A DNA stretch of 64,000 nt, taken from positions 1,116,001 to 1,180,000 of the forward strand of contig JACKEA010000002.1 of assembly GCA_020633235.1 (NCBI GenBank), in the 5' to 3' direction. Every line of letters starts with the position of its first letter. Position 1 is the first letter of the stretch. The notes under the pieces are model-generated. The model had not been told where the DNA came from. It was given only the letters and a program-made list of their open reading frames with translations, and searched no databases. The stretch is from Polyangiaceae bacterium. Its GTDB lineage: Bacteria > Myxococcota_A > Polyangia > Polyangiales > Polyangiaceae. A program made the position numbers and the translations under genes. This document shows, in pieces, positions 25,284 to 37,422 of the stretch.

Positions 25284-25317
25284 CGTCGCGGCACGGACCG
25301 TGCAAGCTGCCGCGACG
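25284..25317 (+). promoter_or_regulatory. Strong dyad immediately upstream of receiver gene
   Basis: CGTCGCGGCA (25284-25293) and TGCCGCGACG (25308-25317) are perfect 10-bp inverted arms around 14 nt. The inner part contains GCACGG-A-CCGTGC, another short dyad. It ends 5 nt before the ATG at 25323. It could be an operator, a terminator for the kinase transcript, or an RNA hairpin that hides the ribosome-binding site. Confidence 0.45.
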
Positions 25318-25322
25318 GGAAG

Positions 25323-25706
25323 ATGGAATCCGGGAGCCGAGGCAGATTTGTCCTGCTCATCGAGGACGAGGCGAACGCTCGCGAGGCGCTGGCCGAGCTC
25401 CTCACGGAGTCGGGGTTTGCAGTGGTCGCCTGTGCGAACGCCAGCGACGCCTTGGACCTGATTGGCCGAGAGGTCCCCGACATCGTCCTCACCGACCTCA
25501 AGATGGCGGGGCTCACGGGTGACGATCTGGTGAAGAGCCTGGCCCTGACCCACCCGGCGCTTCCCATCGTGATCCTGACGGCCCTGCCTCTGGCTCACGT
25601 TCGCGCGGAAACGAGGCAGAAGAGCGCCCGGGTGCTGGAGAAGCCATTTTCCTTCGACCAGCTGCTCTCCGAGCTCGGCCGTCTGCTTCCCCAGGCTGCC
25701 GAATGA
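25323..25706 (+). CDS. Single-domain response regulator (CheY-like)
   Basis: 127 aa, one receiver domain: acidic pair in LIEDEANAR, phospho-Asp58 in LTDLKMAG, Thr86 and Lys107. There is no output domain. The ATG is preceded by GGGAAG and by a 34-nt perfect dyad. Its stop overlaps the next Usp gene (ATGA). It may be the terminal acceptor or a phosphate sink of the local relay. Confidence 0.88.
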   Translation: MESGSRGRFVLLIEDEANAREALAELLTESGFAVVACANASDALDLIGREVPDIVLTDLKMAGLTGDDLVKSLALTHPALPIVILTALPLAHVRAETRQKSARVLEKPFSFDQLLSELGRLLPQAAE

Positions 25707-26176
25707 CAATGGCTGTCGCTCGCATTCTGGTCCCCACGGACTTTTCCGAAACCGCTCGGGCGGCGCTCGAAACGGCCTTGCTCATCGCCGACAAGCTCGG
25801 TAGCCACGTGGATGTCGTCTACGTCTGGGAGCCGTCGACCACGATCCCGCTCGAGACGATGATGCAGGAGGTGGGAGTGGGCCGGCCGCGATCCATCGGA
25901 GACATCGCGCGGCGAGAAGCAATGCGTCGCATGGCGCAGTTCCTCTCGACGGTGAGCCACCCTTCCGGAAGCTTGGGCTCGCGCGTCGAGGTGGGACGTC
26001 CCGACGAGCTCATCACCATGCTCGCAGAACAGGGCGGCTACGACCTGATCGTGATGGGAACACACGGTCGCCGTGGACTGTTGCGAGCCATGCTCGGTAG
26101 TGTCGCAGAGCGCGTGGTGCGCCATGCCCCCTGTCCCGTACTCACGATTCCCGCGCGCTCCAGCGCCAGCACCTGA
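25703..26176 (+). CDS. Universal stress protein (ATP-binding type)
   Basis: 157 aa Usp with ARILVPTDFSETARAALETALLIAD at the start and GTHGRRGLLRAMLGSVAERVVRH at the end, so the ATP motif is complete. ATG 25703 overlaps the receiver stop; a second ATG 6 nt later is equally possible. The nifJ gene begins 14 nt downstream, linking this stress protein to pyruvate metabolism in one transcript. Confidence 0.9.
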   Translation: MTMAVARILVPTDFSETARAALETALLIADKLGSHVDVVYVWEPSTTIPLETMMQEVGVGRPRSIGDIARREAMRRMAQFLSTVSHPSGSLGSRVEVGRPDELITMLAEQGGYDLIVMGTHGRRGLLRAMLGSVAERVVRHAPCPVLTIPARSSAST

Positions 26177-26190
26177 CGAAGGATAGAGCA

Positions 26191-29727
<3,537 letters not shown>

Positions 29728-30738
29728 GTGGACCTGTCGACGACGTATTTGGGGCTTCGCCTGCGGGGCCCCCTCATCCTTGGCGCATCTCCCCTGGTGG
29801 ACCACGTGGACGCGGTCCAGCGCGCCGTGGAAGCGGGCGCCAGCGCGGTGGTGATGAAATCGCTGTTCGAGGAGCAGCTGACCGTCGAGCAGCTCGCCGC
29901 GCACGCAACCGAGACGCGCGGCGGCGGTTTCGCCGAAGCACAGAGCTATCTGCCGGATCCGGACGAGTTCTCCCTCGGGCCCGAGGAGTATCTGGATCAG
30001 ATTCGGAAGATCAAATCCAGCGTGGACGTCCCGGTAATCGGCTCCCTGAACGGCGTGAGCCCCCGCGGGTGGCTACGCTACGCGAAGCTGATCGAGCAGG
30101 CCGGAGTGGATGCTCTCGAGCTCAACGTCTATCAGCTGGGCGCGGATCCCGAAGAAAGCGCGGAAGCGATCGAACAGCGCATCTTGGAGATGGTCACCGA
30201 GGTGAAGAAGAGCACCAAGGTGCCGGTAGCCATCAAGCTGTCGCCCTTCCACACCTCTCTCGCGCACTTCGCCAAGCGCCTGGACGCCGCGGGCGTGGAC
30301 GGCTTCGTGCTCTTCAACCGCTTTTATCAGCCGGACATCGACGTCGAAGAGCTCGAGATCGCCAATCGTCTCGCGCTGTCCACGCCGTCCGAGCTGTTGC
30401 TCCGGCTGCGCTGGCTCGCCATCCTCTCGGGGAAGGTCAAGGGCTCGTTGGCCCTGAGCGGCGGCGCCCACGGCGGCTTGGACGTGGTCAAGGCATTGAT
30501 GGCCGGCGCCCACGTGGTGCAGGTGGTGAGCGCCGTGCTCCACAACGGTCCGGATCACTTCCGCCGCATGCACGAGGAGCTCTCGCAGTTCTTCGAGGAG
30601 CACGAGTACGCGTCCCTCGACGAGATGCGCGGGAACATGAGCCTCGAGCGCTGCCCCGATCCGCGCACCTACGAGCGCGCGAACTACATTCACATCTTGC
30701 AGAGCTGGCAGCTGCCCCCCGGCATGATCCGCCGCTAG
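29728..30738 (+). CDS. Dihydroorotate dehydrogenase-like flavoprotein adjacent to nifJ
   Basis: 336 aa TIM-barrel related to class 1 dihydroorotate dehydrogenases (LRGPLILGASPLVDHVDAV; VIGSLNGVSPRGW; ALELNVYQLG; VAIKLSPFHT; ALSGGAHGGLDVVKALMAGAHVVQVVSA). The usual catalytic Cys/Ser loop is not evident, and the gene starts directly at the nifJ stop. DHOD-like genes commonly sit next to nifJ in other bacteria, so a role in PFOR-linked electron transfer is more likely than pyrimidine synthesis. This is inference. Confidence 0.85.
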   Translation: MDLSTTYLGLRLRGPLILGASPLVDHVDAVQRAVEAGASAVVMKSLFEEQLTVEQLAAHATETRGGGFAEAQSYLPDPDEFSLGPEEYLDQIRKIKSSVDVPVIGSLNGVSPRGWLRYAKLIEQAGVDALELNVYQLGADPEESAEAIEQRILEMVTEVKKSTKVPVAIKLSPFHTSLAHFAKRLDAAGVDGFVLFNRFYQPDIDVEELEIANRLALSTPSELLLRLRWLAILSGKVKGSLALSGGAHGGLDVVKALMAGAHVVQVVSAVLHNGPDHFRRMHEELSQFFEEHEYASLDEMRGNMSLERCPDPRTYERANYIHILQSWQLPPGMIRR

Positions 30739-30746
30739 ACCGCTGC

Positions 30747-30789
30747 TTTTGTTGGTGCGGCGCGATGCCCGTCCCGGACGGACGTCGCG
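30747..30789. terminator. Repeat-family element with hairpin between convergent genes
   Basis: Begins with TTTTGTTGGTGCGGCGC (repeat core). It continues into a hairpin, CGCGATG-c-CCGTC / GACGG-a-CGTCGCG (30761-30789), of 7 plus 5 bp with one mismatch and a 3-nt loop. It fills the gap between the nifJ operon and the convergent metallophosphoesterase, so it probably ends both transcripts. No U-tract follows on the + strand. Confidence 0.55.
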
Positions 30790-31761
30790 TCAGCGCGTGC
30801 GCCGGGAGCGGCGCTGTTCCCGCAGCACCACCTTGGCCGCGCGCTGATACTGCTTTTTCGCGCTCGGCTTGCGGCCGGCCAGGGGCGGCTGCTCGGGCAG
30901 CGGCTCATCAAAAGACCCGGGCTCGTGGCCGAGCTCGAAAATCGCTATCTCGCGCCGCCCGCGCTCTCCGATGCGCAGGGGCATCACGCTGGCGCCGATG
31001 CCCGCCCCCACGTACACGGCCCCGGGGTGCGTCGCGCCGTTCTGGCGGGCGCCGTACAGGCCATGAACATAGCGGTGCCCCGCGATGCGACCGATGCTCA
31101 GCTCGTGCATGCGCGCGAGCGTCACCTGCCCAGCGTGAGTATGGCCGGAGAGCACCAGCGGGATGCCGTGGTACCACAGCGCGTCCGCCTCTTCGGCGAT
31201 GTGGGACAGGGCGATGGCGGGTACATCCCGCCGGAGTCCCTTGATGGCGTCCTCATAGGACGCATGCCCGGTGTAGGCGTCGTCCAGGCCGACGACCTGA
31301 AGCCGCTGATGGCGGAGCTCCATCATCGTGTGGCGGTTGTCGAGCACCTCCGCGCCAGCGCGGTGCAGGGCGCGCCGTACCTCGGCGGCGCCGGACCAAT
31401 AGTCGTGATTGCCAAGCACGCACAGCACCGGCGCATCGAAGCCCTGCACCACCTCCACCAGCTGGTCGAGATAGAGCTGGCTGTGGCAGACGAAGTCCCC
31501 GGTGAGCACGACGAGATCCGGTCGCTCCAGGTTCGTCAGGCGTACGGCCGCTTGCTGCACGGCGAACGGCGTAACGCGACCGACGTGCAAGTCCGTCAGG
31601 TGAGCGATGCGCACGTGTTCGAGCTCACCGACGTGCGTGGCGTGCCCGGCGAAGCGCCGCACCCGAAACTGACGTGTCACGCGCTTGGGCTCGGGCTCCG
31701 GTGAAAACGCGCGTGCTGCGGCCTCTGCTGCGTCGTCTACGGTGACCGGAGTATTCGACAC
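30790..31761 (-). CDS. Calcineurin-like metallophosphoesterase
   Basis: About 323 aa with the full metal-binding set: DLHVG, GDFVCHS, GNHDYW, and GHTHAGQ near the C-terminus, in YkuE-like order. The C-terminal tail is Lys/Arg-rich (KKQYQRAAKVVLREQRRSRRTR in parts). The GTG at 31761 avoids overlap with the small secreted-protein gene upstream; an alternative start at 31860 would overlap it by 53 nt, so the N-terminus is uncertain. No transmembrane anchor is evident. The substrate is unknown (UDP-sugar lipids or phosphodiesters in relatives). Confidence 0.82.
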   Translation of the reverse strand: MSNTPVTVDDAAEAAARAFSPEPEPKRVTRQFRVRRFAGHATHVGELEHVRIAHLTDLHVGRVTPFAVQQAAVRLTNLERPDLVVLTGDFVCHSQLYLDQLVEVVQGFDAPVLCVLGNHDYWSGAAEVRRALHRAGAEVLDNRHTMMELRHQRLQVVGLDDAYTGHASYEDAIKGLRRDVPAIALSHIAEEADALWYHGIPLVLSGHTHAGQVTLARMHELSIGRIAGHRYVHGLYGARQNGATHPGAVYVGAGIGASVMPLRIGERGRREIAIFELGHEPGSFDEPLPEQPPLAGRKPSAKKQYQRAAKVVLREQRRSRRTR

Positions 31762-31807
31762 GACTACGAAGCTAGTGCTGCGTCCCGCAGGTCGCAATCG
31801 GGTGAGA

Positions 31808-32119
31808 TCAAAAGCGTCCGCGCACAATGACTTCCGCACCACCCGGCCGGCGGTACGCACGCACCTGAGACCACATCCGCTCCACGGCCTGCCTCAGTGT
31901 CTCATTGCCGGGCTCTGCACCGTCCGTGTGGGTACGCGGCGTGGCAGGGCGTCCCGTCGTGGCAACCGTGCTCGCCTGCTGATTTCGGAAGCCGTCCAAG
32001 AGCAGCAGCGCGGTGGTGCCGCTCAAGCTCCGTGCCTGTTGGTCCGCCCGGGCCGTGCTCGACGACAAGCCCACCAGCAAGAAGACCGCCAAAGTCAGGC
32101 TGACAAGGAGAGGACGCAT
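31808..32119 (-). CDS. Small secreted protein of unknown function
   Basis: 103 aa with a clear signal peptide (MRPLLVSLTLAVFLLVGLSSSTARA, shown in two parts: MRPLLVSLTLAVF, LLVGLSSSTARA). The mature part has no Cys and ends NETLRQAVERMWSQVRAYRRPGG. ATG 32119 has AGGAGAGG about 5 nt upstream (minus strand). No family is recognised. It precedes the metallophosphoesterase gene in the same direction. Confidence 0.6.
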   Translation of the reverse strand: MRPLLVSLTLAVFLLVGLSSSTARADQQARSLSGTTALLLLDGFRNQQASTVATTGRPATPRTHTDGAEPGNETLRQAVERMWSQVRAYRRPGGAEVIVRGRF

Positions 32120-32259
32120 CGCTGCCCTGTGATTGCAGGCGCCGTGCCACCTCACAGTGCGCGGATTTGCTCGCGATTTTCCGAGTCTGGGCGTAGCCCC
32201 GGGCCCACGCGTCGAGGGCAACGGACTACACCTGAGGGCGACAGGCAGCAGAGGGGGAC

Positions 32260-32281
32260 GGTACCGCGCCGGACCAACAAA
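32260..32281 (-). repeat. Dispersed repeat-family copy
   Basis: Minus strand reads TTTGTTGGTCCGGCGCGGTA, one base different from the core at 30748 and 36823. It lies between the 3' end of the 32291 gene and the promoter side of the 32119 gene. Confidence 0.6.
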
Positions 32282-32290
32282 GGAAGCGAA

Positions 32291-32776
32291 CTACTTGCCG
32301 CCGAGCTTGCCGGCGATGTCGGACCCCAGGTTGTCGAGCTCCGACGCGGTCTTCTTGGCGGCAGCGCCGCTGGTCTTCTTCTTGACCGGTGCTCCGCCGC
32401 CCGCGGGGGCCGCCGCCATCTTGGCCTTCTCTTCTTCTTCTGCGGCCTTGGCCTTGGCGGCTTCCTCTTCCTGCTTCTTCTTCTGTTCCTCGGCGGCCTT
32501 TACCTGCTCGAACTTCTCGAGGCTCTTGCGGGTGATCTCCAGGTGCAGCTTGCGCTCTTCCGGAGTCATCGTGTCCGTGGGGGCAGCGGCCGCCGCGGCC
32601 GCCGCTGCTTCCGCGTCCGCCTTCTTCTTCTTGCCGCCACTCATGGAGAACGCGGTGACACCCACCACGAGGGCCACGGCCCCGACGATGACGAGGATCG
32701 TCGTGGGCTTGGTCTTGTTCATCGGGATCCCATCGGGATCCTGTGCGGGTGCGTTCTTCCTCGGATCGTTCGCCAT
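32291..32776 (-). CDS. Single-pass membrane protein with charged Ala/Lys/Glu coiled coil
   Basis: 161 aa. One transmembrane helix (TTILVIVGAVALVVGVTAFSM) near residues 25-45 is followed by KKKK, a poly-Ala run and a long Lys/Glu/Ala-rich helix. The C-terminus is Gly/Lys-rich (SDIAGKLGGK). An inner Met 18 residues in is an alternative start. The layout resembles TonB- or TolA-like spacer proteins, but no C-terminal domain is present. Function unknown; composition bias makes homology unreliable. Confidence 0.65.
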   Translation of the reverse strand: MANDPRKNAPAQDPDGIPMNKTKPTTILVIVGAVALVVGVTAFSMSGGKKKKADAEAAAAAAAAAPTDTMTPEERKLHLEITRKSLEKFEQVKAAEEQKKKQEEEAAKAKAAEEEEKAKMAAAPAGGGAPVKKKTSGAAAKKTASELDNLGSDIAGKLGGK

Positions 32777-32876
32777 GCCTTCACCGTCGGGCTCATTTCG
32801 AGCCCTCGGGGCGTAAGCCTACGTCATCTGCTGGGCAAGTGCCCGTCCATTCCCGGTTGGGGCAAATTCAGCGCGA

Positions 32877-33887
32877 TCAGGGCGTTCCGGTGCAGCTCGC
32901 CTGGTCCACGATGGGCTCCACGGCCACACAATGGCCGGCCGCACAGGAGAAGCTCAAGCACTCCGAGTCCTCCACGCAGGCGGCGCCGCCCACCTTGGCC
33001 TTGGTGCACTGCTTGGTGCTCTTGTTGCAGTAGAAGCCCAACCCGCACTCCAGGTTGATCGCCTTTTGGGCGTTGCACCCCTGGCCCTCGGCGGTGGCCG
33101 TCTTGCACTGACCAGCGTACGGCGGCGGCCCGACGAAGGAGACGTCACAGTACAGGCCGTTGTCGCAGAAAGCGCTCACGCCATCGCCTATCGCGCAGTT
33201 GGCACCCGGGCTCAGCACCGACGCCTTCTCGCATTTCTGGCTGGTCTCGCCGCAGCTGATGAAGGTGTTCGGCTCCGAGCTCGGCGCGCACTGCGAGTCC
33301 CGCGTGCAGCTGCCCCCGAGCGGCACCTTCCCCGAGAAGGTCTTGCAGACGTGGAGCGCCTTCACCAGCTCGATGTAGTCGTTCACACCAAGGCTGCACT
33401 TGCCGAAAGCCGTCTTGTAAGCCGCGAGGCACGCATCGATGTTGCTCGGGTCGAACGTCATCGTGTCGTTCTTCACCTCGGCCACGTCCAGCTGGCAGCC
33501 GCCAATCACGTACGCCTCGCACTGGGCTTGATTGAAGCCGAAGCCGCTCGATTGACAGCAGCTCTGCTCCGAAGCGCAGATCTTGGGCGCGACGGTCTGA
33601 CACACGTTGTCCAGCGTGTAGCTGGTGCCCCCGGCTCCGGCGGCGCCTCCGGTCGAGCTGCCCGCCATACCGCCGCTGGAGCTCCCGGCCATGCCGCCGC
33701 TGGCACTGCCCGCCGCGCCACCGCTGCCCGCGGCCCCGCCGCTGGCGCTGCCGGCCGCGCCACCGCTCGAGCTCCCGGCGGCTCCGCCGCTGCCTCCGGA
33801 TCCCGTGAGGCCGCTGTCGGAGTTGCCTCCGCAGGCGAGAGGCAAGGCGAGAAAGACGGCGGGCAGGAGCAGGGAGGGCTTGTTCAT
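32877..33887 (-). CDS. Cys-rich lipoprotein with Gly-Ala-Ser stalk
   Basis: 336 aa. Lipobox LPLAC near residue 19 is followed by about 70 residues of GGAAGSSS/GGMAGSS-type repeats that form a flexible stalk. A large domain with some 24 Cys follows (CQTVAPKICASEQSCC..., GGSCTRDSQCAP, CDNGLYCDV, CGLGFYCNKSTKQC, CVEDSECLSFSC). This Dickkopf-like, EGF-spaced pattern is typical of myxobacterial surface lipoproteins. Many disulfides imply an outer location. Function unknown; adhesion or protein binding is a guess. Confidence 0.78.
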   Translation of the reverse strand: MNKPSLLLPAVFLALPLACGGNSDSGLTGSGGSGGAAGSSSGGAAGSASGGAAGSGGAAGSASGGMAGSSSGGMAGSSTGGAAGAGGTSYTLDNVCQTVAPKICASEQSCCQSSGFGFNQAQCEAYVIGGCQLDVAEVKNDTMTFDPSNIDACLAAYKTAFGKCSLGVNDYIELVKALHVCKTFSGKVPLGGSCTRDSQCAPSSEPNTFISCGETSQKCEKASVLSPGANCAIGDGVSAFCDNGLYCDVSFVGPPPYAGQCKTATAEGQGCNAQKAINLECGLGFYCNKSTKQCTKAKVGGAACVEDSECLSFSCAAGHCVAVEPIVDQASCTGTP

Positions 33888-33999
33888 GGCGGGGGCCGTG
33901 AATACACGAATCGGGCCAACGCGATCTCCGCTGAATTCCTGGCGGAGATCGCGATGCGTCGCCAGCCGTTCACGGCGCCGGCGTGGCCCCGGGTTCGGG

Positions 34000-35742
34000 T
34001 CAGATGTTGTCCCACACGAAGCGTTCGTTCTCGAACGCGTGGTCCGCCACGCCCTTGATCAGCTCGTCGTCGTTGATGTCAATCAGGGCGAAGGCGTGCT
34101 TCACGCGGCGCTGAGCCTGGTTGGCGAACACCTTCAAGATGTCCACCTCCCGGGCGGCGCCTTCCATGCCCTTCTCCGCCAGCGCGGAGTTCACGCGGCT
34201 CAGGACGCAGGCCAGCACGAACAGGTCGATCATGATGTTGGCGAGACGGCGCGACGCCAGCTGCTTGCCGATGATGTTCTTGCCGTGTTTGCGCAAGATG
34301 CGGTCCACGGCGGCGGCCAGGTGTCGCGTGGCGTCTTCGAACACCGCGGCGGACTCCCGGAGCGCCGGGTCCACCAAGGAAAAGCGGCTCTTGGCCCGGG
34401 GGAAACCCGTGGCCAGGGTGGCGTGCTTGAGGGCGTACTGGCTGAGCACGCCAAAGCCCTTGATCGGGTCGTCGAAGATGCCACGCACGGTGGACGAAAG
34501 CTCCTTCAGCTGGCCGCCCACGTCGTTCATGGCGGTGAGCGCGATGAACAGTCGCAAGATCTCGTTGGTGCCCTCGAAGATGCGGTTGATGCGTGCGTCG
34601 CGCATCATGCGCTCGTAGGGGTACTCGCACATGTAGCCGTTGCCGCCGGCGATCTGTAGCGCCTCGTCCGTCGCGTGCCACAGCGCCTCGGAGGCGAACA
34701 CCTTGCTGATGGCAGCCTCCACGGCGTAGTCCTCGTAGCCCTGGTCGATGAGCATGGCGACCATGTCCACCACGGCCTCCGTGGCGTAGCAGTCCACCAC
34801 CATCTGCCCGACCTTCAGCTTGATCATGCCGTAGTCGCGGATGGGCTTGCCGAAGGTCTCCCGCTCGTTGGCGTACTTGGTGGAGAGCTCTATGAGCTTC
34901 TTCATGCCGCCGATGCTGCCGCCGCCGAGGCCCGTGCGGCCGTTGTTCAAGATCTGCATGGCGACCTTGAAGCCCTTGTTCACGGGACCGAGCATGTTGG
35001 CGTTCGGAACCCGGACGCCGTCCAAGTGCACCGTGGTGGTGGAGCTGGCGCGAATGCCCATCTTGTCCTCGTGGGGACCCACGCTCACGCCGGGCATGTC
35101 CTTGGTGACGATGAAGGCCGTGAGGTGAGTCTTGCCCTCTTCCTCTCCGGTGCGGGCGAACACCGTGAAGAAATCCGCCATGCCGCCGTTGGTGATCCAC
35201 AGCTTGTTGCCGGTGATCACCCACTCGTCACCCTCTTTCACCGCACGGGTCTTGAGCGCTGCCGCGTCCGAGCCGGCACCGGGCTCCGTGAGGCAGAAGG
35301 CCGCCAGCATCTCTCCCGTGGCGAGCTTGGGCAGGTACTTCTGCTTTTGCTCGTCGGTCCCGAACAAGAGCAGACCGCGCATGCCGATGGAGCTGTGGGC
35401 GCCGATGGTCACCGCCACGGAAGCGTCGTACTTGGCGACCTCCTGCAGCGTGCGCGCGTAGGCCGTGCTCTTGAAGCCGAGCCCCCCGTACTCCTCGGGG
35501 ATCACCAGGCCGAAGAGCCCGAACTGCTTGAGCTCCTCCACGAAGTCCTTGGGCATCTCGCCGGCGCGATCCCACTTGCGAAAATCTTCTTCACGGGGAG
35601 CGAGCAGCTGCTTCAGGGAGTCGATCACCCCGTGCAGCGTCTCCTTGTGCTCTTCCGGCACCCGCGGGAACGGGAAGATGACCTGCTCTTCGATCACGCC
35701 CATGCACAGGGAGCGCATGAAGCTGATGCTGGTGTCGACCAT
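34000..35742 (-). CDS. Acyl-CoA dehydrogenase, long-chain (VLCAD/ACAD9-like)
   Basis: 580 aa FAD enzyme for the first step of beta-oxidation. Domains in order: N-terminal helical, middle beta (AFCLTEPGAGSDAAALKT, WITNGGMADFF), C-terminal helical (GRTGLGGGSIGGMKKL; QIAGGNGYMCEYPYERMMRDARINRIFEGTNEI). A further 170-residue C-terminal domain is found in the very-long-chain class. ATG 35742 is selected because a GGAGG site lies 4 nt upstream; an upstream in-frame start at 35790 adds a non-family Ala/Gly tail. Electron-transfer flavoprotein genes are not in the window. Confidence 0.93.
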   Translation of the reverse strand: MVDTSISFMRSLCMGVIEEQVIFPFPRVPEEHKETLHGVIDSLKQLLAPREEDFRKWDRAGEMPKDFVEELKQFGLFGLVIPEEYGGLGFKSTAYARTLQEVAKYDASVAVTIGAHSSIGMRGLLLFGTDEQKQKYLPKLATGEMLAAFCLTEPGAGSDAAALKTRAVKEGDEWVITGNKLWITNGGMADFFTVFARTGEEEGKTHLTAFIVTKDMPGVSVGPHEDKMGIRASSTTTVHLDGVRVPNANMLGPVNKGFKVAMQILNNGRTGLGGGSIGGMKKLIELSTKYANERETFGKPIRDYGMIKLKVGQMVVDCYATEAVVDMVAMLIDQGYEDYAVEAAISKVFASEALWHATDEALQIAGGNGYMCEYPYERMMRDARINRIFEGTNEILRLFIALTAMNDVGGQLKELSSTVRGIFDDPIKGFGVLSQYALKHATLATGFPRAKSRFSLVDPALRESAAVFEDATRHLAAAVDRILRKHGKNIIGKQLASRRLANIMIDLFVLACVLSRVNSALAEKGMEGAAREVDILKVFANQAQRRVKHAFALIDINDDELIKGVADHAFENERFVWDNI

Positions 35743-35854
35743 GGGACCTCCGATGGATGGCGAGGCAGCGCCGGCCGACGGTTCGGCCACGCGACCGAGC
35801 TTCTTTCCAGACCTGAGCTAACAGCCGCTCGCGGACGACGCAATCACTCTCGCG

Positions 35855-36814
35855 ATGATATATCCCAAGCCCATGGCCCTCGGACCTCGTCACCTCGGAG
35901 TCGTGCTGCCGCTGCTGGTCATGGCTGCCGCGGGCTGCGACAAGAAGAGTGCTTCGACCCCGGCCGAGAGCGCGAGCGTCGCCGTGCCCCCGCCCACCGA
36001 AAGCGCTGCGGCGCCGGTGGCGAGTGCCCCAGCGGACGCGGGCGCTCCGGACGCCAGCAAGGAGAGCGCGTTCCCCCCCGCCAAGACCGAGGGCTGCCCG
36101 GACGGCATGATCCGAGTCGAAGGCGAGTATTGCCCCGTGGTGATCGAGAAGTGCGACGAGCACCATCCGGAATACGTCGCCCACAAGGGGGACAAGAACG
36201 TGAGCGAGCGCTGCCTGCACTACGAAAAGCCCTCGCGCTGCTTCGTGAAGGAACGCAAGCACCTCTCCTTCTGCATCGACCGCTTCGAGTACCCCAACGA
36301 GGTGGGCGAGCTGCCCCGCGTGCTCACCTCTTGGCTCCAGGCGCGAGACATGTGCGACAAGATCGGCAAGCGCCTGTGCACGGAGGACGAGTTCAACTTC
36401 GCGTGCGAAGGCCCGGAGATGTTGCCCCAGGTGAACGGGTACGATCGCGACCCGAAGGTGTGCAACATCGACAAGCCCTATCACCAGCCGGATCACTCTC
36501 GGCAGATGCTCACCTACGACAAGTGCATGGAAACGGATTGGTGCAAGGCGGAGATGGATCGCCTCGACCAGCGCCATCGCATCGGTGCCGTGAACACCTG
36601 CGTCTCCTGGGCCGGCGTGGTGGACATGAACGGCAACGTGAACGAGTGGGTGGAGCTGCCCGGCAAGAAGCACCCGAACCGCAGCGGCCTCAAGGGTGGC
36701 TGGTGGGGACCGGTGCGCAATCGCTGTCGGCCTACCGTCACCTTCCACAAGGAGTTCGACTACGGCTACGAAGCGGGCTTCCGCTGCTGCAAGGACGCCG
36801 CCGACGGAGGCTGA
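35855..36814 (+). CDS. SUMF1/FGE-type domain lipoprotein
   Basis: 319 aa (or 313 from the second ATG at 35873). Lipobox AAAGC is followed by a Ser/Ala/Pro linker (about 30-80). The formylglycine-generating-enzyme-like C-lectin fold includes GCPDGMIRVEGEYCPVVIEKC, FCIDRFEYPNEVGE, GKRLCTEDEFNFACEG, DMNGNVNEWVEL, GGWWGPVRNRCRP and FRCCKD. The active-site Cys pair of true FGE is not where expected, so it is probably a binding or non-catalytic member. A close paralogue sits at 41181. Divergent from the acyl-CoA dehydrogenase gene. Confidence 0.83.
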   Translation: MIYPKPMALGPRHLGVVLPLLVMAAAGCDKKSASTPAESASVAVPPPTESAAAPVASAPADAGAPDASKESAFPPAKTEGCPDGMIRVEGEYCPVVIEKCDEHHPEYVAHKGDKNVSERCLHYEKPSRCFVKERKHLSFCIDRFEYPNEVGELPRVLTSWLQARDMCDKIGKRLCTEDEFNFACEGPEMLPQVNGYDRDPKVCNIDKPYHQPDHSRQMLTYDKCMETDWCKAEMDRLDQRHRIGAVNTCVSWAGVVDMNGNVNEWVELPGKKHPNRSGLKGGWWGPVRNRCRPTVTFHKEFDYGYEAGFRCCKDAADGG

Positions 36815-36822
36815 CGTATTCC

Positions 36823-36864
36823 TTTGTTGGTGCGGCGCGATGCCCGTCGCGGACGCACGTCGCG
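36823..36864. repeat. Dispersed repeat-family copy with hairpin
   Basis: TTTGTTGGTGCGGCGC followed by a hairpin CGCGATG...CGTCGCG (36836-36864), very like the one at 30747. It begins 8 nt after the SUMF gene stop and probably terminates its transcript. Confidence 0.65.
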
Positions 36865-36908
36865 CGCCGCCCTCGACACCCTCGCGCACCTGAGACACCA
36901 TCGCCGGC

Positions 36909-37398
36909 ATGCTCGCTGTGCTCGCTCGTCGCGCCCTGCTGCTCGCTGCCGTCGCCGTCGTGGGTTGCGCGAAGAGCGCGCCCGGTCCGGCGCCGGAAGC
37001 CGCGCCGCCCGCGCCGGCCTCGGCGCCCGCGCGCGGCCCCTGGCGCCCGCACCCGCGCCCGCCGCCGCGCCCGAAAGCGCTGCTGCCCTGGCGCGTCCGC
37101 GTCGGCCCCGACGGACCCCGACTCACCGACGGCACAGGAGCGCTGCAACGACGTGGATACCGGTGTCTGCGTCCCCCCAGATGCCGACGACTGCGACTGC
37201 ATCAAGCAGTGCGCGAAGACGTGCGAAGGCTGCGCTCAGCGCTGCAAGACGACCTGCACCGAGTGCGCCAAGGGCTGCGAGCCGGATCACTGGGAGTGCG
37301 GCGACGCCTGCACCTCGCCGCAAATGACCTGCCCCGCGACCTGCATCCAGCCGCAAGCCGACTGCGTCATCCAGTGCGTCGAATCCGGCAAGTGCTGA
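36909..37398 (+). pseudogene. Frameshifted Cys-rich lipoprotein
   Basis: A convincing lipoprotein start (LLLAAVAVVGC lipobox) at 36909 is followed by a Pro/Ala linker. The Cys-rich end (DCDCIKQCAKTCEGCAQRC, TTCTECAKGCEPDHWEC, CIQPQADCVIQC) is in another frame. Adding one base near 37037-37040 (a CCCC run) and one near 37091-37098 joins everything into one open frame of about 160 aa. The gene is therefore either a recent pseudogene or carries two sequencing indels in GC-rich DNA. Reconstructed length and Cys spacing suggest a small surface lipoprotein of unknown role. Confidence 0.62.
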
Positions 37399-37422
37399 AC
37401 GCTTTTCCCTTCGCGCGATGGC

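Noticed and set aside
34675..37398. Very long open frame (907 codons) on the + strand
   Set aside because: Mostly antisense to the acyl-CoA dehydrogenase gene and Arg/Pro/Ala/His-rich, as expected for a GC-bias shadow. Only its last 90 codons overlap a real (frameshifted) gene.
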